64,000 nt of DNA from Caprella mutica (Eukaryota; Arthropoda; Malacostraca; Amphipoda; Caprellidae), in the NCBI GenBank assembly GCA_947561585.1, contig CANNZV010001053.1, positions 159,910 through 223,909 of the forward strand, written 5' to 3'. Positions 11,345 to 23,105 of the stretch are shown in pieces. Each line of letters begins with the position of its first letter. The stretch's first letter is position 1. Both the position numbers and the translations under genes were made by a program. The notes under the pieces were generated by a model, which ran no database searches, was not told the origin of the DNA, and saw only the letters and a list, made by a program, of their open reading frames with translations.

Positions 11345-11725
11345 CATGAGAGAATGGGATTAAGAATTTGAGAATTGTGATTAAAAATTTCAGAATTGTG
11401 ATTAAAAATATTATGATTAAAAATTTTAGAATTGTGATTAAAAATATTGTGATTAAAATTTGTAGAATTGTGATTAAAAACATGGTGATTAAAAATATGA
11501 GAATTGTGATTGAAAACATGGTGATTAAAAATATGAGAATTGTGATTGAAAACATGGTGATTAAAAATATGAGAATTGTGATTAAAAACATGGTGATTAA
11601 AAATATGAGAATTGTGATTAAAAATTTGAGAATGTGATTAAAATATTTTGAATTGTGATTAAAAACATGACAGCCAGAAAATCTTGATTAAGAACATGAG
11701 TGTAAATGGTGATTAAAAACATAAA
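11345..11725 (+). repeat. Minisatellite of gagaattgtgattaaaaa units
   Basis: About a dozen short units (gtgattaaaaatatgagaat, tgtgattgaaaacatg) make up a period of about 35-37 bp in the middle of the array, and they degrade toward both ends. Confidence 0.85.
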
Positions 11726-11936
11726 ACTAGTAAAAGATGCAAATGAATATTTCACAGCCTAGTCAATTAAAATTAGTGGGTATAAAATATTAAATTTTGC
11801 AGTTGCAAAGAACCTAATTAAAAATAAATGGAGATATTTAATTTAAAAAAATATATTTTAGCTGGAGTAAAATTTTCTAAAATCACAGTACTGAGAGATA
11901 ATAGAAATAGATAATGAGAAATAAAAGATATTAAAT

Positions 11937-12325
11937 TGGGTGCAACGAAAATTGGGCCCCATGACAATTAGGCCCCGTGACAATTGAGCCCCAAGACAAT
12001 TGAGTGCAGAAAAAGTTGGGACCGCAGACACAATAAAGAATTCTTTATTGTGTCTGCAGCCACAATTTTTTCTGGACTCAACACAAGTTAATGGGGCCCA
12101 TGTGGGCACTAGGTTGACAAATCGTATTGGTACTGTGTGGTTATTTGCAAAATGGACCACATGGTACAGCATGAGCAGTTATGTTGAAACCATCTTGAGC
12201 CAAGATGTTGCCAATATCAATACGTTAATTAAGTTTCAATGTGTCACGGTTGCTTGGGAATTGTCTTGGGGCCCAATTGCCATGGGTCAATTATCGTGAG
12301 GCCCAATTGTCGGTTCACGAGTAAA
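11937..12325. mobile_element. Foldback element with perfect 34-bp central palindrome
   Basis: The centre, 12024-12057, is a perfect palindrome (17-bp arms starting gcagacacaataaagaa). The match continues imperfectly outward (gagtgcagaaaaag / ctttttctg-like). The outer arms carry repeated caattggg/gccccaagacaattg modules on both sides in inverted order. No open frame belongs to it; probably a hairpin MITE. Confidence 0.65.
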
Positions 12326-12603
12326 TTGAGCCCCTGAAGCGACTGAATAAACATTTCTCCGATTGAGGTGTAGTGATAAAACCTTAAAATAATAACCATG
12401 CAATGGTAACAAATAAATAACCACCACTGAATAATAACCATACAGTAATAACCATTAAACAATAACCATAAATTAGTAACCGTTGGTTAGTCAACTGTTA
12501 CAGAGTTGTGAAATATTATTTGTTTGGTTGATATAACTTTACTATTAACTTCTGAATAAGAATTAACTAATTAGTTTTTGAACTCAAAGATTTGATGCTT
12601 AGT

Positions 12604-12790
12604 AAAGAGTAGTAAGGCGGCTTCTGTCTGTCTGTCTGTCCGTCACACTAACATAATAATAACTCAAGCAGCTGGTAGAATGGATATGAAATTATTCTGA
12701 TATCAGTTCAATTAATGGTTTCAAAAACTAAATAAATTTTATTTTATTTTATTCAGTTATATATTGGAGTAAAAGCGGAGTCAGGGAGTC
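12604..12790 (+). repeat. Dispersed repeat, partner of 4243-4436
   Basis: Begins ggcggcttctgtctgtctgt and continues through atgaaattattctgatatca to ggagtaaaagcggagtcagg, collinear with the reverse complement of 4243-4436. Confidence 0.7.
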
Positions 12791-14139
12791 AATGACTGCA
12801 TATAGAAAATGCAGTCATTGAGCACGCGTACACTAGTAATAATAGAAAGAATATGATTGAAGGGAGAGTCTCCTTCCACTTTAAATTAAAATTCCTGTAC
12901 AAATGCTTTAAATTTGTAGAGCTATAAGGTTATATAACATATAACAGTAAACAGAGAAGAAATTGGTCAATTATTCAGGAAAATAAACAAACTCAACTTT
13001 CAATGTCCGACTTTCTAATAAATTTATTAGAAGAACAAGGGAGGCATACGAACTGTATCTCGTATTATTGTAAATTTAATGGTAATTAGTTATCATAATG
13101 GCAATTAGTTCTAGTGAATAGAGTGAAAGATTGAGTGGAGGGAACCTTTCAAAGAATACAGATCATTCACTTTATTCTGAATTACTGATCTTCTTTATCT
13201 TCGGTGAAATTTGAGGCCATAGAGAGGAATAATTAGGTATCGCATTGCATCTTCAATGGCCCCATCTTAAATTTCTTTCAGGGTTTTTAATTCATTCTTA
13301 TGGTAAACACTAATTATCGGATGTGATAAAATTACCGGTGCGAAATCTCTAGTGAACATTTTTCAAGAAATAAAATTGTAACTACTTAAAATTTTAACAA
13401 AAAGCTACCTATTAATTGTTTGAAAAATTTTTGCTACTTGTGGGTTATCTGTAACCATTTTCTGGGTTACAGATAACCCAAAAAAACCCCAGTCAGTTCA
13501 TTATGCGATCATGAAGTTTGCAGTACGACAAACTAGCGGATACAAGAAACTAGTTTCCAAAAAGTTATTATTGTTTTTTTTAACAACTATATAACATTTA
13601 AGAAGCAAAAGCTCTCCATTTCACTCTTTAGAAACCCCCCAAAAAAGTGGAGTCATACAACTACAAAATTCAGATTTTAAAATGGAAATAACTTTTTTAA
13701 TACATATACGATTTTCTTTCAGCTTCCATTTCTTTACCATTAACACTAAATTAAATATTAGTATATACCGTATTAACTAAATACAAATTTATTTCATTTG
13801 TAGTATCGAAATTATATTTTAGAATTCAAATTAGCAACTTGATAAAATTATACGCACCTTATTTATTTACAACCACGAGTAAAAAATTTTGAAACAATTT
13901 CCTCGATGTCCCTAGAGCATTTCAGGGCAGTTTTAAGGCAGTTTTTCTCAAAGGCTTCCCACTCTTACCATTAAAAAGAGAATTCGTCTCATACTTTCGA
14001 TAAAATCTTTAACAAACTTACTAACTAACAAAGTAATGGCACTTGGTTAAAAAAGAAACAGATGGTACAAAATATAGAAATTAAAACTAGTATAAAAAAC
14101 TATCTGAAACGAAAAGTATAAATGGATTGTAATTTACCT
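12791..14139. other. AT-rich intergenic DNA
   Basis: No gene is seen. At 13495-13555 there is a reversed fragment of another dispersed repeat (ttgttgtactgcacacttcatg-like); related fragments lie at 4690-4735, 32725-32775 and 41740-41795. Confidence 0.5.
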
Positions 14140-16185
14140 ACAGGTGTCAAATACATTAATTTACAGGTGTAAGATACAGTGATATACAGATGTAAAATAC
14201 TTTACAGGTGTCAAATAGCTACTCTACAGGTGTCAAATAGCTACTATACAGGTGTCAAATAGCTACTCTAAAGGTGTCAAACAGCTACTCTACAGGTGTC
14301 AAATAGCTACTCTACAGGTGTCAAACAGCTACTCTACAGGTGTCAAATAGCTACTCTACAGGTGTCAAATACTCTACAGGTGTCAAATACTCTACTCTAC
14401 AGGTGTCAAATAGCTACTCTACAGGTGTCAAATACTCTACAGGTGTCAAATACTCTACAGGTGTCAAATACTCTACTCTACAGGTGTCAAATAGCTACTC
14501 TACAGGTGTCAAATACTCTACAGGTGTCAAATACTCTACAGGTGTCAAATACTCTTCAGGTGTCAAATACTCTTCAGGTGTCAAATACTCTACAGGTGTC
14601 AAATACTCTACAGGTGTCAAATACTCTACAGGTGTCAAATAGCTACTCTACAGGTGTCAAATACTTTACAGGTGTCAAATAGCTACTCTACAGGTGTCAA
14701 ATAGCTACTCTACGGGTGTCAAATAGCTACTATACAGGTGTCAAATACTCTACAGGTGTCAAATACTCTACAGGTGTCAAATACTCTACAGGTGTCAAAT
14801 ACTCTACAGGTGTCAAATACTCTACAGGTGTCAAATACTCTACAGGTGTCAAATACTCTACAGGTGTCAAATACTCTACAGGTGTCAAATACTCTACAGG
14901 TGTCAAATACTCTACAGGTGTCAAATACTCTACAGGTGTCAAATACTCTACAGGTGTCAAATACTCTACAGGTGTCAAACAGCTACTCTACAGGTGTCAA
15001 ATACTCTACAGGTGTCAAATACTCTACAGGTGTCAAATACTCTACAGGTGTCAAATACTCTACAGGTGTCAAATACTCTACAGGTGTCAAATACTCTACA
15101 GGTGTCAAATACTCTACAGGTGTCAAATACTCTACAGGTGTCCAATACTCTACAGGTGTCAAATACTCTACAGGTGTCAAATAGCTACTCTACATGTGTC
15201 AAATACTTTACAGGTGTCAAATAGCTACTCGACGGGTGTCAAATACTCTACAGGTGTCAAATAGCTACTCTACAGGTGTCAAATACTCTACAGGTGTCAA
15301 ATACTCTACAGGTGTCAAATACTCTACAGGTGTCAAATACTCTACAGGTGTCAAATACTCTACAGGTGTCAAATACTCTACAGGTGTCAAATACTCTACA
15401 GGTGTCAAATACTTTACAGGTGTCAAATACTCTACAGGTGTCAAATACTCTACAGGTGTCAAATACTCTACAGGTGTCAAATACTCTACAGGTGTCAAAT
15501 ACTCTACAGGTGTCAAATACTCTACAGGTGTCAAATACTCTACAGGTGTCAAATACTCTACAGGTGTCAAATACTCTACAGGTGTCAAATACTCTACAGG
15601 TGTCAAATACTCTACAGGTGTCAAATACTCTACAGGTGTCAAATACTCTACAGGTGTCAAATACTCTACAGGTGTCAAATACTCTACAGGTGTCAAATAC
15701 TCTACAGGTGTCAAATACTCTACAGGTGTCAAATACTCTACAGGTGTCAAATACTCTACAGGTGACAAATACTCTACAGGTGACAAATACTCTACAAGTG
15801 TCAAATACTCTACAGGTGTCAAATACTCTACAGGTGTCAAATACTCTACAGGTGTCAAATATTCTACTCTATAGATGTCAAATACTCTACAGGTGTCAAA
15901 TACTCTACAGGTGTCAAATACTCTACAGGTGTCAAATACTCTACAGGTGTCAAATACTCTACAGGTGTCAAATACTCTACAGGTGTCAAATACTCTACAG
16001 GTGTCAAATACTCTACAGGTGACAAATACTCTACAGGTGACAAATACTCTACAAGTGTCAAATACTCTACAAGTGTCAAATACTCTACAGGTGTCAAATA
16101 CTCTACAGGTGTCAAATACTCTACAGGTGTCAAATATTCTACTCTACAGATGTCAAATATTCTACTCTACAGATGTCAAATACGT
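14140..16185 (+). repeat. 18-bp minisatellite (tactctacaggtgtcaaa) with 22-bp variants, about 108 copies
   Basis: The main unit is 18 bp; a 22-bp form carrying an extra agct (tagctactctacaggtgtca) is concentrated in the first kilobase. Rare variants are gtgacaaa and tacaagtg, and paired variants recur as a block near 15765-15795 and 16015-16065, which indicates segmental duplication inside the array. Each unit contains CAGGTG, an E-box. The 18-bp period makes several frames open with a 6-residue repeat on both strands. Confidence 0.97.
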
Positions 16186-17560
16186 ATCCAAAACATGTTA
16201 TTAGTTATAGGAAATTAAATGTACATTACATTGTGTGCATTTCATAGTCTGCTTTATACATTGTGTATTGTATAGTGCACACTATACACTATACAGGTCT
16301 GATATACCTAGTCCTATTCTACAGTTCATACAGTCCTTAGTCTCCTTACACGATCATAGTTTTGCAATATTTTTCTATATCCTTTTTCCTGCTATTCATT
16401 GTAATCATATGAAAGGCCTAAATCAACAAATAACATGAAAACAAACTATTTATGAAGTGAATAATTAATTGAAATATTTTTCCTTGAAATTAATGAATAA
16501 TAATAAGAGCCTCTGACGTCATAGATACAGTACATGATGACCAATGAGAACAAGTGAAACGTGACGTCATTAGCAGTATTAACACAATATCACTTTTCTA
16601 GCCATTACTAAATCACTCAATTAATCACAGTATTATTAGTAGGGTTGTATTAACAACCGTATCTCGGTACACCTCCTCCTCCTCACACCTCCCTCTTTAC
16701 ACTGCTTGGCTCACTACCGAGACACCTCTGTATTAATAGAACCACTCTTTGTCGGCACACAAAATATAACACCTCTTCTGGTACACAACCCAAATGGTGG
16801 GCCAGGGGGTCTCTGGGCCTCTGGGGACCCGGACAGCTGCCCCCGGTACCCTGTCCCGTGTCTCAGCTGAGATGATTGTTCGTGCGTTTGTGTGTCAGTC
16901 TGTCTGTCAGCCTACACACGCTGAAGGGTCAATTTGCTTCACGTCAGATCTGTAGTAAGTCCTATTCAGTTAATAGATTTTCGGTACTTTAAAATATCTC
17001 ATTATTTATTTAAATAAACTATAACTAACCACAATCACTGTACAATAATTAGAAAAAATATCAAGTATTAAAATAATTAATTAGCAGTCTAGTACCTATT
17101 TTAAAGATTAAATTTGTTTATCTGGCAATTGACTTGGAGATACTATCATTTGAAAGGGAGTGCGTACGTGTGTACGTGTAACTCCTTCTAAAGTCAGACG
17201 CCCACAACTTCTCAGTGACATATCAATGGGAAATATCTCAATTCTCTGAAAAAATGGAAACCTTACTCACAAAACCTATGAATATATTAATAGAAATACT
17301 CATTTACAATAAATTATAGCTTTATTTTTATCATAAAGATGATTTATAGGACCGTTATTTCAGTGCCGATTAAGGATGCCAAAGGACAAGTTCTTGACCA
17401 CTTAGCCAATTGGCATGGGGAGTTGCCAGTTAGTCATTTAGTAGGTAGTTCGAGTTGCCACATTGGTATAAAAAGAACGTTAAAAAATATAAAACTGCAA
17501 GGTATGTCTAACGTTATTCAGTTCGGTAAATATTCTAAATATGAATTGGAGTAACATGAG
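16186..17560. other. Intergenic DNA, partly GC-richer
   Basis: No gene is supportable. The segment 16660-16930 is locally GC-rich with CT-rich and CTGTCTGTC runs. The 71-codon frame at 17339-17554 has no recognisable features. Confidence 0.45.
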
Positions 17561-17639
17561 TTATATTTTTTTCCGATCATCTGAGAAGAAAATACATAAT
17601 AATTATAATTTAACTTTTAAATACTTTTTTATGATCGAA

Positions 17640-17830
17640 AATGTGGGACCGTCCGATAACTCGGAACTTACCCCACAAGTAAGTCGTCCTATAACACGAA
17701 ACTTACCTACAAGTAAACCGTCCTGACTCCTATAACACGGAACTAATCCTACAAGTAAACCGTCCTGACTCCTATAACACGGAACTTACCCTACAAGTAA
17801 ACCGTCCGATAACATGAAAATTACCCTACA
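17640..17830 (+). repeat. Tandem array seeded by a MITE end (33-42 bp period, five units)
   Basis: Units of ccgtcc...ataacacggaacttaccctacaagtaaa. The first unit (gatcgaaaatgtgggaccgt, then ataactcggaacttacc) matches the right terminus of the hairpin MITE family at 18107 and 55371, so the array appears to have grown from a transposon end. Confidence 0.7.
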
Positions 17831-18106
17831 AAATACAAGCCTGTAATTTTAATTCCTAAAATAAGGACAATAATAATAATAATTACCTGTGCAGTTTATT
17901 TTCTTTGGCAGGTTCACACATCAGAAAACAATAACAACTCTCAGTCAGATGACGCAAAAGGTAACTACGTCATTTTTAATATCACTCTCTTGAAAGAAAA
18001 TTGTTTCTCATTTAATTATAATATTTGTTTTCCTTATTGAGTTTCAATTGCGGGACAGAACACTCATTATTGAAGAGAATTTTTTTATCATATAAAATTT
18101 ATCAAT

Positions 18107-18277
18107 TAGGGTAAGTTACGAATTATCGGTCAGTACTACAACTTCGGTCATATAAGAAAAAACAATATAAAAATTATTATTATTATTACACAGTGCTATC
18201 AAATACTTCTGCAGACCCGGTTTTTTTCTTATATGACTGAAGTTGTAGTACTGACCGATAATTTGTAACTTACCCTA
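18107..18277. mobile_element. Long-hairpin MITE, family tagggtaagtt (171 bp)
   Basis: The left arm begins tagggtaagttacgaattat and continues through cggtcagtactacaacttcg; the right arm is its near-exact reverse complement, with arms of about 55 bp. Related full or partial copies are at 43589-43672, 54630-54682, 55371-55546 and 55691-55861. Confidence 0.8.
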
Positions 18278-18399
18278 TTTATCTTCCGAATGACCAATTT
18301 CCCCAAATTTGATTTTCCAAGTGACCAATTTCCCTAAATATTGATTTATCGATTAATTTTATAATCTAAAATGTTTTTTTTTCAATTACCTTAGGTATT

Positions 18400-18960
18400 T
18401 AAAGTTTGCTACGGAACCAAAGGCTATATCGCTGAAGTCAAAAGGAAATTAACTTAGTTAAATTCAAGGATCAGGAACCCTGGTAACAAGCATTATTCCT
18501 GGGATATTAAGGGAATAACCCTGGGAAGAAGGATATATTCCTGGAATATTCCCTTAATATCCTAGGAATAAATCCTTGCTACCTGGGAAGAAGCAGTTAA
18601 AAAGGAAAGTGCATCCACGAACAAAGCCCACCATCACCATTCGGTGACAAGGTCATGTATGCAGAAAAGCTACTCCTTGAATGCAGTCACTTACAAAGGG
18701 ATGTGACGAAAAGGACATTCGTTTTCGACAAGGGGCCTATCCTGCTTTCTTTTAAATAATGAATATATGTCGAACCAATTGACTCTCTTGGTTCTGAATG
18801 AAAGGGTATTGTGAGAGATTAAATAAATAAATTAAAACAAGCACCGGTGTCTGCACCCACGGATAGAAGAGGAAAATGAAGAGGTGATAGTAAATGAATA
18901 TAAAAACTAAGACGATGTAGACTAGATGAAGAGCATAACCATTGCTCAAGTAGAGATTGG
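18400..18960 (+). repeat. Dispersed repeat family X, copy 2
   Basis: Contains ggaaccaaaggctatatcgc, tgcagaaaagctactccttg, agtcacttacaaagggatgt, gcaccggtgtctgcacccac and agaggaaaatgaagaggtga in the family order. A palindromic insertion with ttcctgggatattaaggga repeats interrupts it near 18490-18595. Confidence 0.7.
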
Positions 18961-18994
18961 GGGATGTCACAGTGTTCGGTAAGTGGGTGATGAC

Positions 18995-19173
18995 TAGGGT
19001 TGTGACAATATGCGTTTAAAATCATAGATCCTGAAAATATTATAGACGGAATGAATTAATGACTATTGAATCGTTCTAAACCAGCGGTATATAGTATTCG
19101 AAACCATTTCCTTTCGTTTCGTCTATGATATTCATAAGATCTATGATTTTAAATGCATGTTGTCACAACCTTA
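18995..19173. mobile_element. hAT-type MITE, copy 2 (179 bp)
   Basis: Same family as 4509-4685: it begins tagggttgtgacaatatgcg and ends with the reverse complement. A perfect 8-bp target duplication gtgatgac lies at 18987-18994 and 19174-19181. Confidence 0.85.
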
Positions 19174-19858
19174 GTGATGACATAGGTCATGATAGGTAGA
19201 TCAGAAATTACTATTAGGTTAATAATTGCCAATGGTAAACCCTACTTTTCGAATACGATAAGTGTCCGAGTACTGCTGCATTACGCTATTGGTTGGCTTG
19301 CCAATCATGAAAGAAAATATAACGACGATTTGATAAAAAAAGTTTATATATTCATCATAAATATATTAAATCTAATCAAATTACGAATTAACAATATAAA
19401 TATGTTACTAATTTTATTATTATACTAAAATAACTTAATTAATACTTCAAATGCAAATTCTACTCTAATAAATATATATTTTTTATAAATTAGAATAAGT
19501 TACTAATCTAAATTAATGAAATACGATATTCTTCTTTCTATATACTTTTTGTACTAAACATATTATAGAATGAAAGAAATGTAATAGTAATTTAAAATAA
19601 AATCTCCAGCATTGTTATAAAAATGAAGTAATTTTTAAAATAAAAATACAAAACTTCACTTGAGCCGAATTTTTTTCAAAAAATTTAGCCCAAATCCATC
19701 CTAATTATTGATACAAAATTAAATATCGAAGTGATAGAGTAAGTTACGTATTTTCGTAAAGTTGCGAATGAACTAAACCTCGTAACGGTTTAAAAAACGT
19801 AACTTACGCTATAACACTCAATATCGAGACACAGCTAATATTACATTCCGAGACATCA

Positions 19859-21119
19859 TCATTTTCTGGAGACAGTCTTGAGACTGAGAGATGGACATTT
19901 CTTTTCTAACTCATCACAACTGTCTTCATTTCTGCCGTCATTAGCTGCGGACAGCAGTTCATGCGCCAGTAGTTTGTCTGCACCAGTCAGCTGATGCGTT
20001 ACTTTGGGCGTCAATTTGCTGTGGGGGAAAGAAGAATTTGAAAACAAATATAATAACAACGTGAGAAATACGAGTCTTGGAAAAATTTACCTAAAAATAT
20101 GATCAAACGAATAATTAATCAAATGGAAAATTGATCTAAAGGAGAAACTTTCTCAAAAAATAACATATATTGCCCCTCCCCCAACTGGAACGCCACCCTA
20201 ACCTTTTACATTTACCATTTTATGGTATCATTCCACTAAATAAAAGATAAAATATGTGTGTCGTTTATATGTTAAGTACCCCAATAGGTCTATAGTCTCC
20301 CGTTAGACCAATTCTCCATTAGACCAATTTTCCATTCGTTCAATTGCTTTCGATATATCTCCAGATATCATTCAATACAAACGTCGTTTTTTGTTTTATC
20401 TTAACAGTTTTCCATATGTGGATTGGTGCCCAACCAAAGCTCATAAGCATAATGGTGAACATTCCTTTCTCTGTATATAGTCTCACCCAATAACGCTAGA
20501 TAAATGGAGAGCCACTTCTCTGTTCACATGAAGGGCGTTCTTTTTGTAGGCTTCACACACGAGTCTCCTCTTGCAAGATCGATCTTTAGTTTCCAACCCG
20601 TAGAGTCCGAATGCCTCTTCAATTTGCTGGAGAATATGAACCCACTCTGAGAACTTGTCGGACCTCCTGTTTGTAGAATCTGAAATTTAGTAGAACTGCT
20701 TTTAGAGACTGTTGTCCGAATGAATAGTTTCCTATTATTAAAAGAGAACAATGGCATTTAGAACTATAAATTTTAAACAATCATTTTAATGTATAGATCC
20801 TATATTTTCTATAACCCTCTAGTTTCAATCTAACATACAATGCTTCACTAAGAAACTTCATTTTAAAGGAGGACTTACAAAAGTAGTCGCCATTTTGATG
20901 ATCCAGAGATCTACCCAGGAAGTTGGAGCTGCCTCCACCTATTCCAGTCACGTAGACTGCTATCAGTATGATGGCAGCGATAATGAAGAAGGCTCCAATG
21001 GCTACACTTAGGATAGACACGATTGTTGACGCGTTAGATAGGATCACCTGCCTTCCCCCGGATAAGTAGTCATTGGTCAGGTCTATGTCGAAATCCAAAG
21101 GTGAAGTGAATGAATCCAT
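19859..21119 (-). CDS. Small single-pass membrane protein with C-x5-C-E motif, paralog B
   Basis: Three exons, 20879-21119, 20487-20679 and 19859-20018, join in phases 1 and 2 to give 197 residues ending with TGA. The N-terminal 30 residues are acidic. One membrane segment follows at about residues 33-58 (SIVSILSVAIGAFFIIAAII-type). After it comes a region with a helix-like EWVHILQQIEEAFGLYGLE, then C116-x5-C122-E and C179-x6-C186. The same layout, spacing and intron phases occur in the gene just upstream (21730-23105), so the two are tandem duplicates. The four conserved cysteines suggest two disulfides in an extracellular C-terminal domain (inference). I do not recognise a named family; arthropods have many small secreted proteins with a similar Cys-Glu motif. 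In exon 2 the correct frame is set by the paralog; another open frame there (to 20524) is a shadow. Confidence 0.75.
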
Positions 21120-21729
21120 GATGCTAAACCGTAATCACAATCTGGTGAAGTTGATCACAGGTTAGTACTTATTTAGTTATTTAGGTTTAATTCTTCTAAT
21201 TTACTAGTAAATCAAATCAAGTTTCATTAATTACCTTATGGTTTCATACTAGGTGATATCCAAATAGTAACAAGTGTTCTATCACAGGCAAAGTGTGGTT
21301 CATGCGTGCAACAAGACACTATAGTAGTGAATGGTGAAAAATGGCAAAAACGTAAATAAATTACACTGTAGTCTCATAATCTTTTTAATGCGATTTCAAT
21401 TTTCAAAACAAAATCATCTACTATACATGGCATGTTGAAGAATAATTTTGGCTGTATGAATCTTGGCACATATCTTCATCTAACTTCAAATGCTGTAAGT
21501 ATGATATAAAAATGATATCGAAAGTTATAGGGAGAAAAAATGATAATGAATACTATATTTTAACGAATGATGAATAACTAGTATAAATAACTTATTGATA
21601 AATAAATAAATATAAGGACAAATTCTCCTCTCTGTACATTCTATTAAATCTATAAAAAAAACTAGCGAAAAACCTAGAAACAACAATAAATAACATCAAT
21701 AATAAAGCATAACAGTCAGGTCTGTGAAA

Positions 21730-23105
21730 TCAAGTCTTCTTAGACTCGTCTTTGGTAGAATTTAAGTCTTTCAGAGTTCTTTGAGGGCAAGTATGGCTGT
21801 AACTGGAACAGTCGTGCAAGTGTCGCCCTCTGTTGGCAGCCGTCAGTAGCTCATTGGCTGTTAGTAATTCGTCAGTTGGAAGTCTTCGAACTTTGTCAGG
21901 AGTCAATTTGCTGGTTGTGAACAAATGGTAGATTATGTTAGTAATTATATCTTTATAGTAATACTAAAATAAAACAATTCTAAAAAAGTGTCATCACCAG
22001 TCAATAATAGGCTCATTCAACACTAATAGATAAAACGGCGCGTTTTCACCGCCCAGTTTACACCACTTCAATTAATTACAGTTAAATGAATGGAAAGATA
22101 TAATTTGCAGTCTATTTTAGCCTTTCTACCGCTTTCCATTCATTTAACCGTGATTAACTGAAGAGGCGAAAACTGCTCGGTGAAAACGCGGTGTTTATCT
22201 GCTGGTATAGAATATGCCTTATATTAATTTGATCATCACCTAATGACTCCTGCAATGGCGGATGCTGCTCCTCTGTTTACTGTCAAGGCATCCTTCAAGT
22301 AAACCTCACAAACTAACTTGACACGACAACCCTGGGACTTTTTGTCCTCTTCTTCTTTAGTGACTCCGTACTTGGTGAACACCTGATCCAGCTGATCTAG
22401 TATCCGCAGGTAGGCGTATTGGTTGTACCTCTTCTTATCGTCTGTAGATACAATCATATTTTCGTTAAATGGAAGGCTTGGAAAATATATCATTGATTAG
22501 GGAAAATTTGGTTATGGAATTGGAAGGTGTAGAAATTTAAAGTTTAGAAAATCCATGAAAATTACTTTTATGAAAATATTAAGAAAATAGGTTTAATTTT
22601 TTTAATAAATCTACCGAATTATTTAAACGTTCAGTAAAGTAATTATGCTTTTATTGATTATTTAAGTGATAAAAATAAAAACCATTCAGAATAATTGTCT
22701 TGATAAACCTAATTTTATCTTCAAGGCAGTATTTAAACTAACAACAGAAATGTTATTTTTTCGTAACTGACCGTGGTAATAGTCCTGTCTGCCGCTGTAA
22801 GTGCTTCTCCCCGTAATGATAGGTGCCGTTGCGACAGCATAGTACAGCAGAAGCGAAAAGACGGAGAGGAGCAACATGGTACCTAAGACGTAAGTGAGAC
22901 CTTGTGCAAAAGTTGACACGTTGTAGCCGTAGTTGAGAAGTCTGCTCTCTTCATAGCCATAGTCTGCATAACCATAATAATTCATGTCGTCAATATATCC
23001 ATTGCTCATGTTTTCTCCATACATTCCACTGCTGTAACCGTCGTATCCGCCTCCGAAATGTGGTTGCCACAGTCGAAGAAAATGCTTGCCGAAAAAGAAC
23101 TCCAT
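21730..23105 (-). CDS. Small single-pass membrane protein with C-x5-C-E motif, paralog A
   Basis: Three exons, 22772-23105, 22240-22441 and 21730-21910, join in phases 1 and 2 to give 238 residues. The N-terminal 65 residues are rich in Gly, Tyr and Asn (YGYADYGYEESR). One membrane segment lies at about residues 70-93. Then come RYNQYAYLRILDQLDQVF, C150-x5-C156-E, a KLTPDK motif shared with paralog B (KLTPKV), and C213-x6-C220 near the end. Exon boundaries have consensus GT-AG sites. The function is unknown. A topology with the Tyr-rich N-terminus on one side of a membrane and the four-cysteine domain on the other is inferred. A MITE sits in intron 2. Paralog B lies about 0.6 kb downstream in the same orientation. 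Confidence 0.78.
22027..22201. mobile_element. Hairpin MITE in intron 2 of paralog A
   Basis: agataaaacggcgcgttttc at the left end and ggtgaaaacgcggtgtttat near the right end form inverted arms. Inner arms cagttaaatgaatggaaag / ctttccattcatttaac also pair. About 175 bp, non-coding. Confidence 0.7.

Noticed and set aside
14296..16204. Repeat proteins (YSTGVK or TLQVSN strings) on both strands
   Set aside because: Products of the 18-bp minisatellite; no flanking gene structure.
16640..16750. Possible MITE beginning tagggttgtatt
   Set aside because: The right side does not return a matching inverted end, and no target duplication is seen.
20524..20757. A 77-codon minus-strand frame ending PTKRTPFM
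   Set aside because: Out of frame with the exon that matches the paralog (RSDKFSEWVHILQQIEEAF ... LVCE); a shadow.
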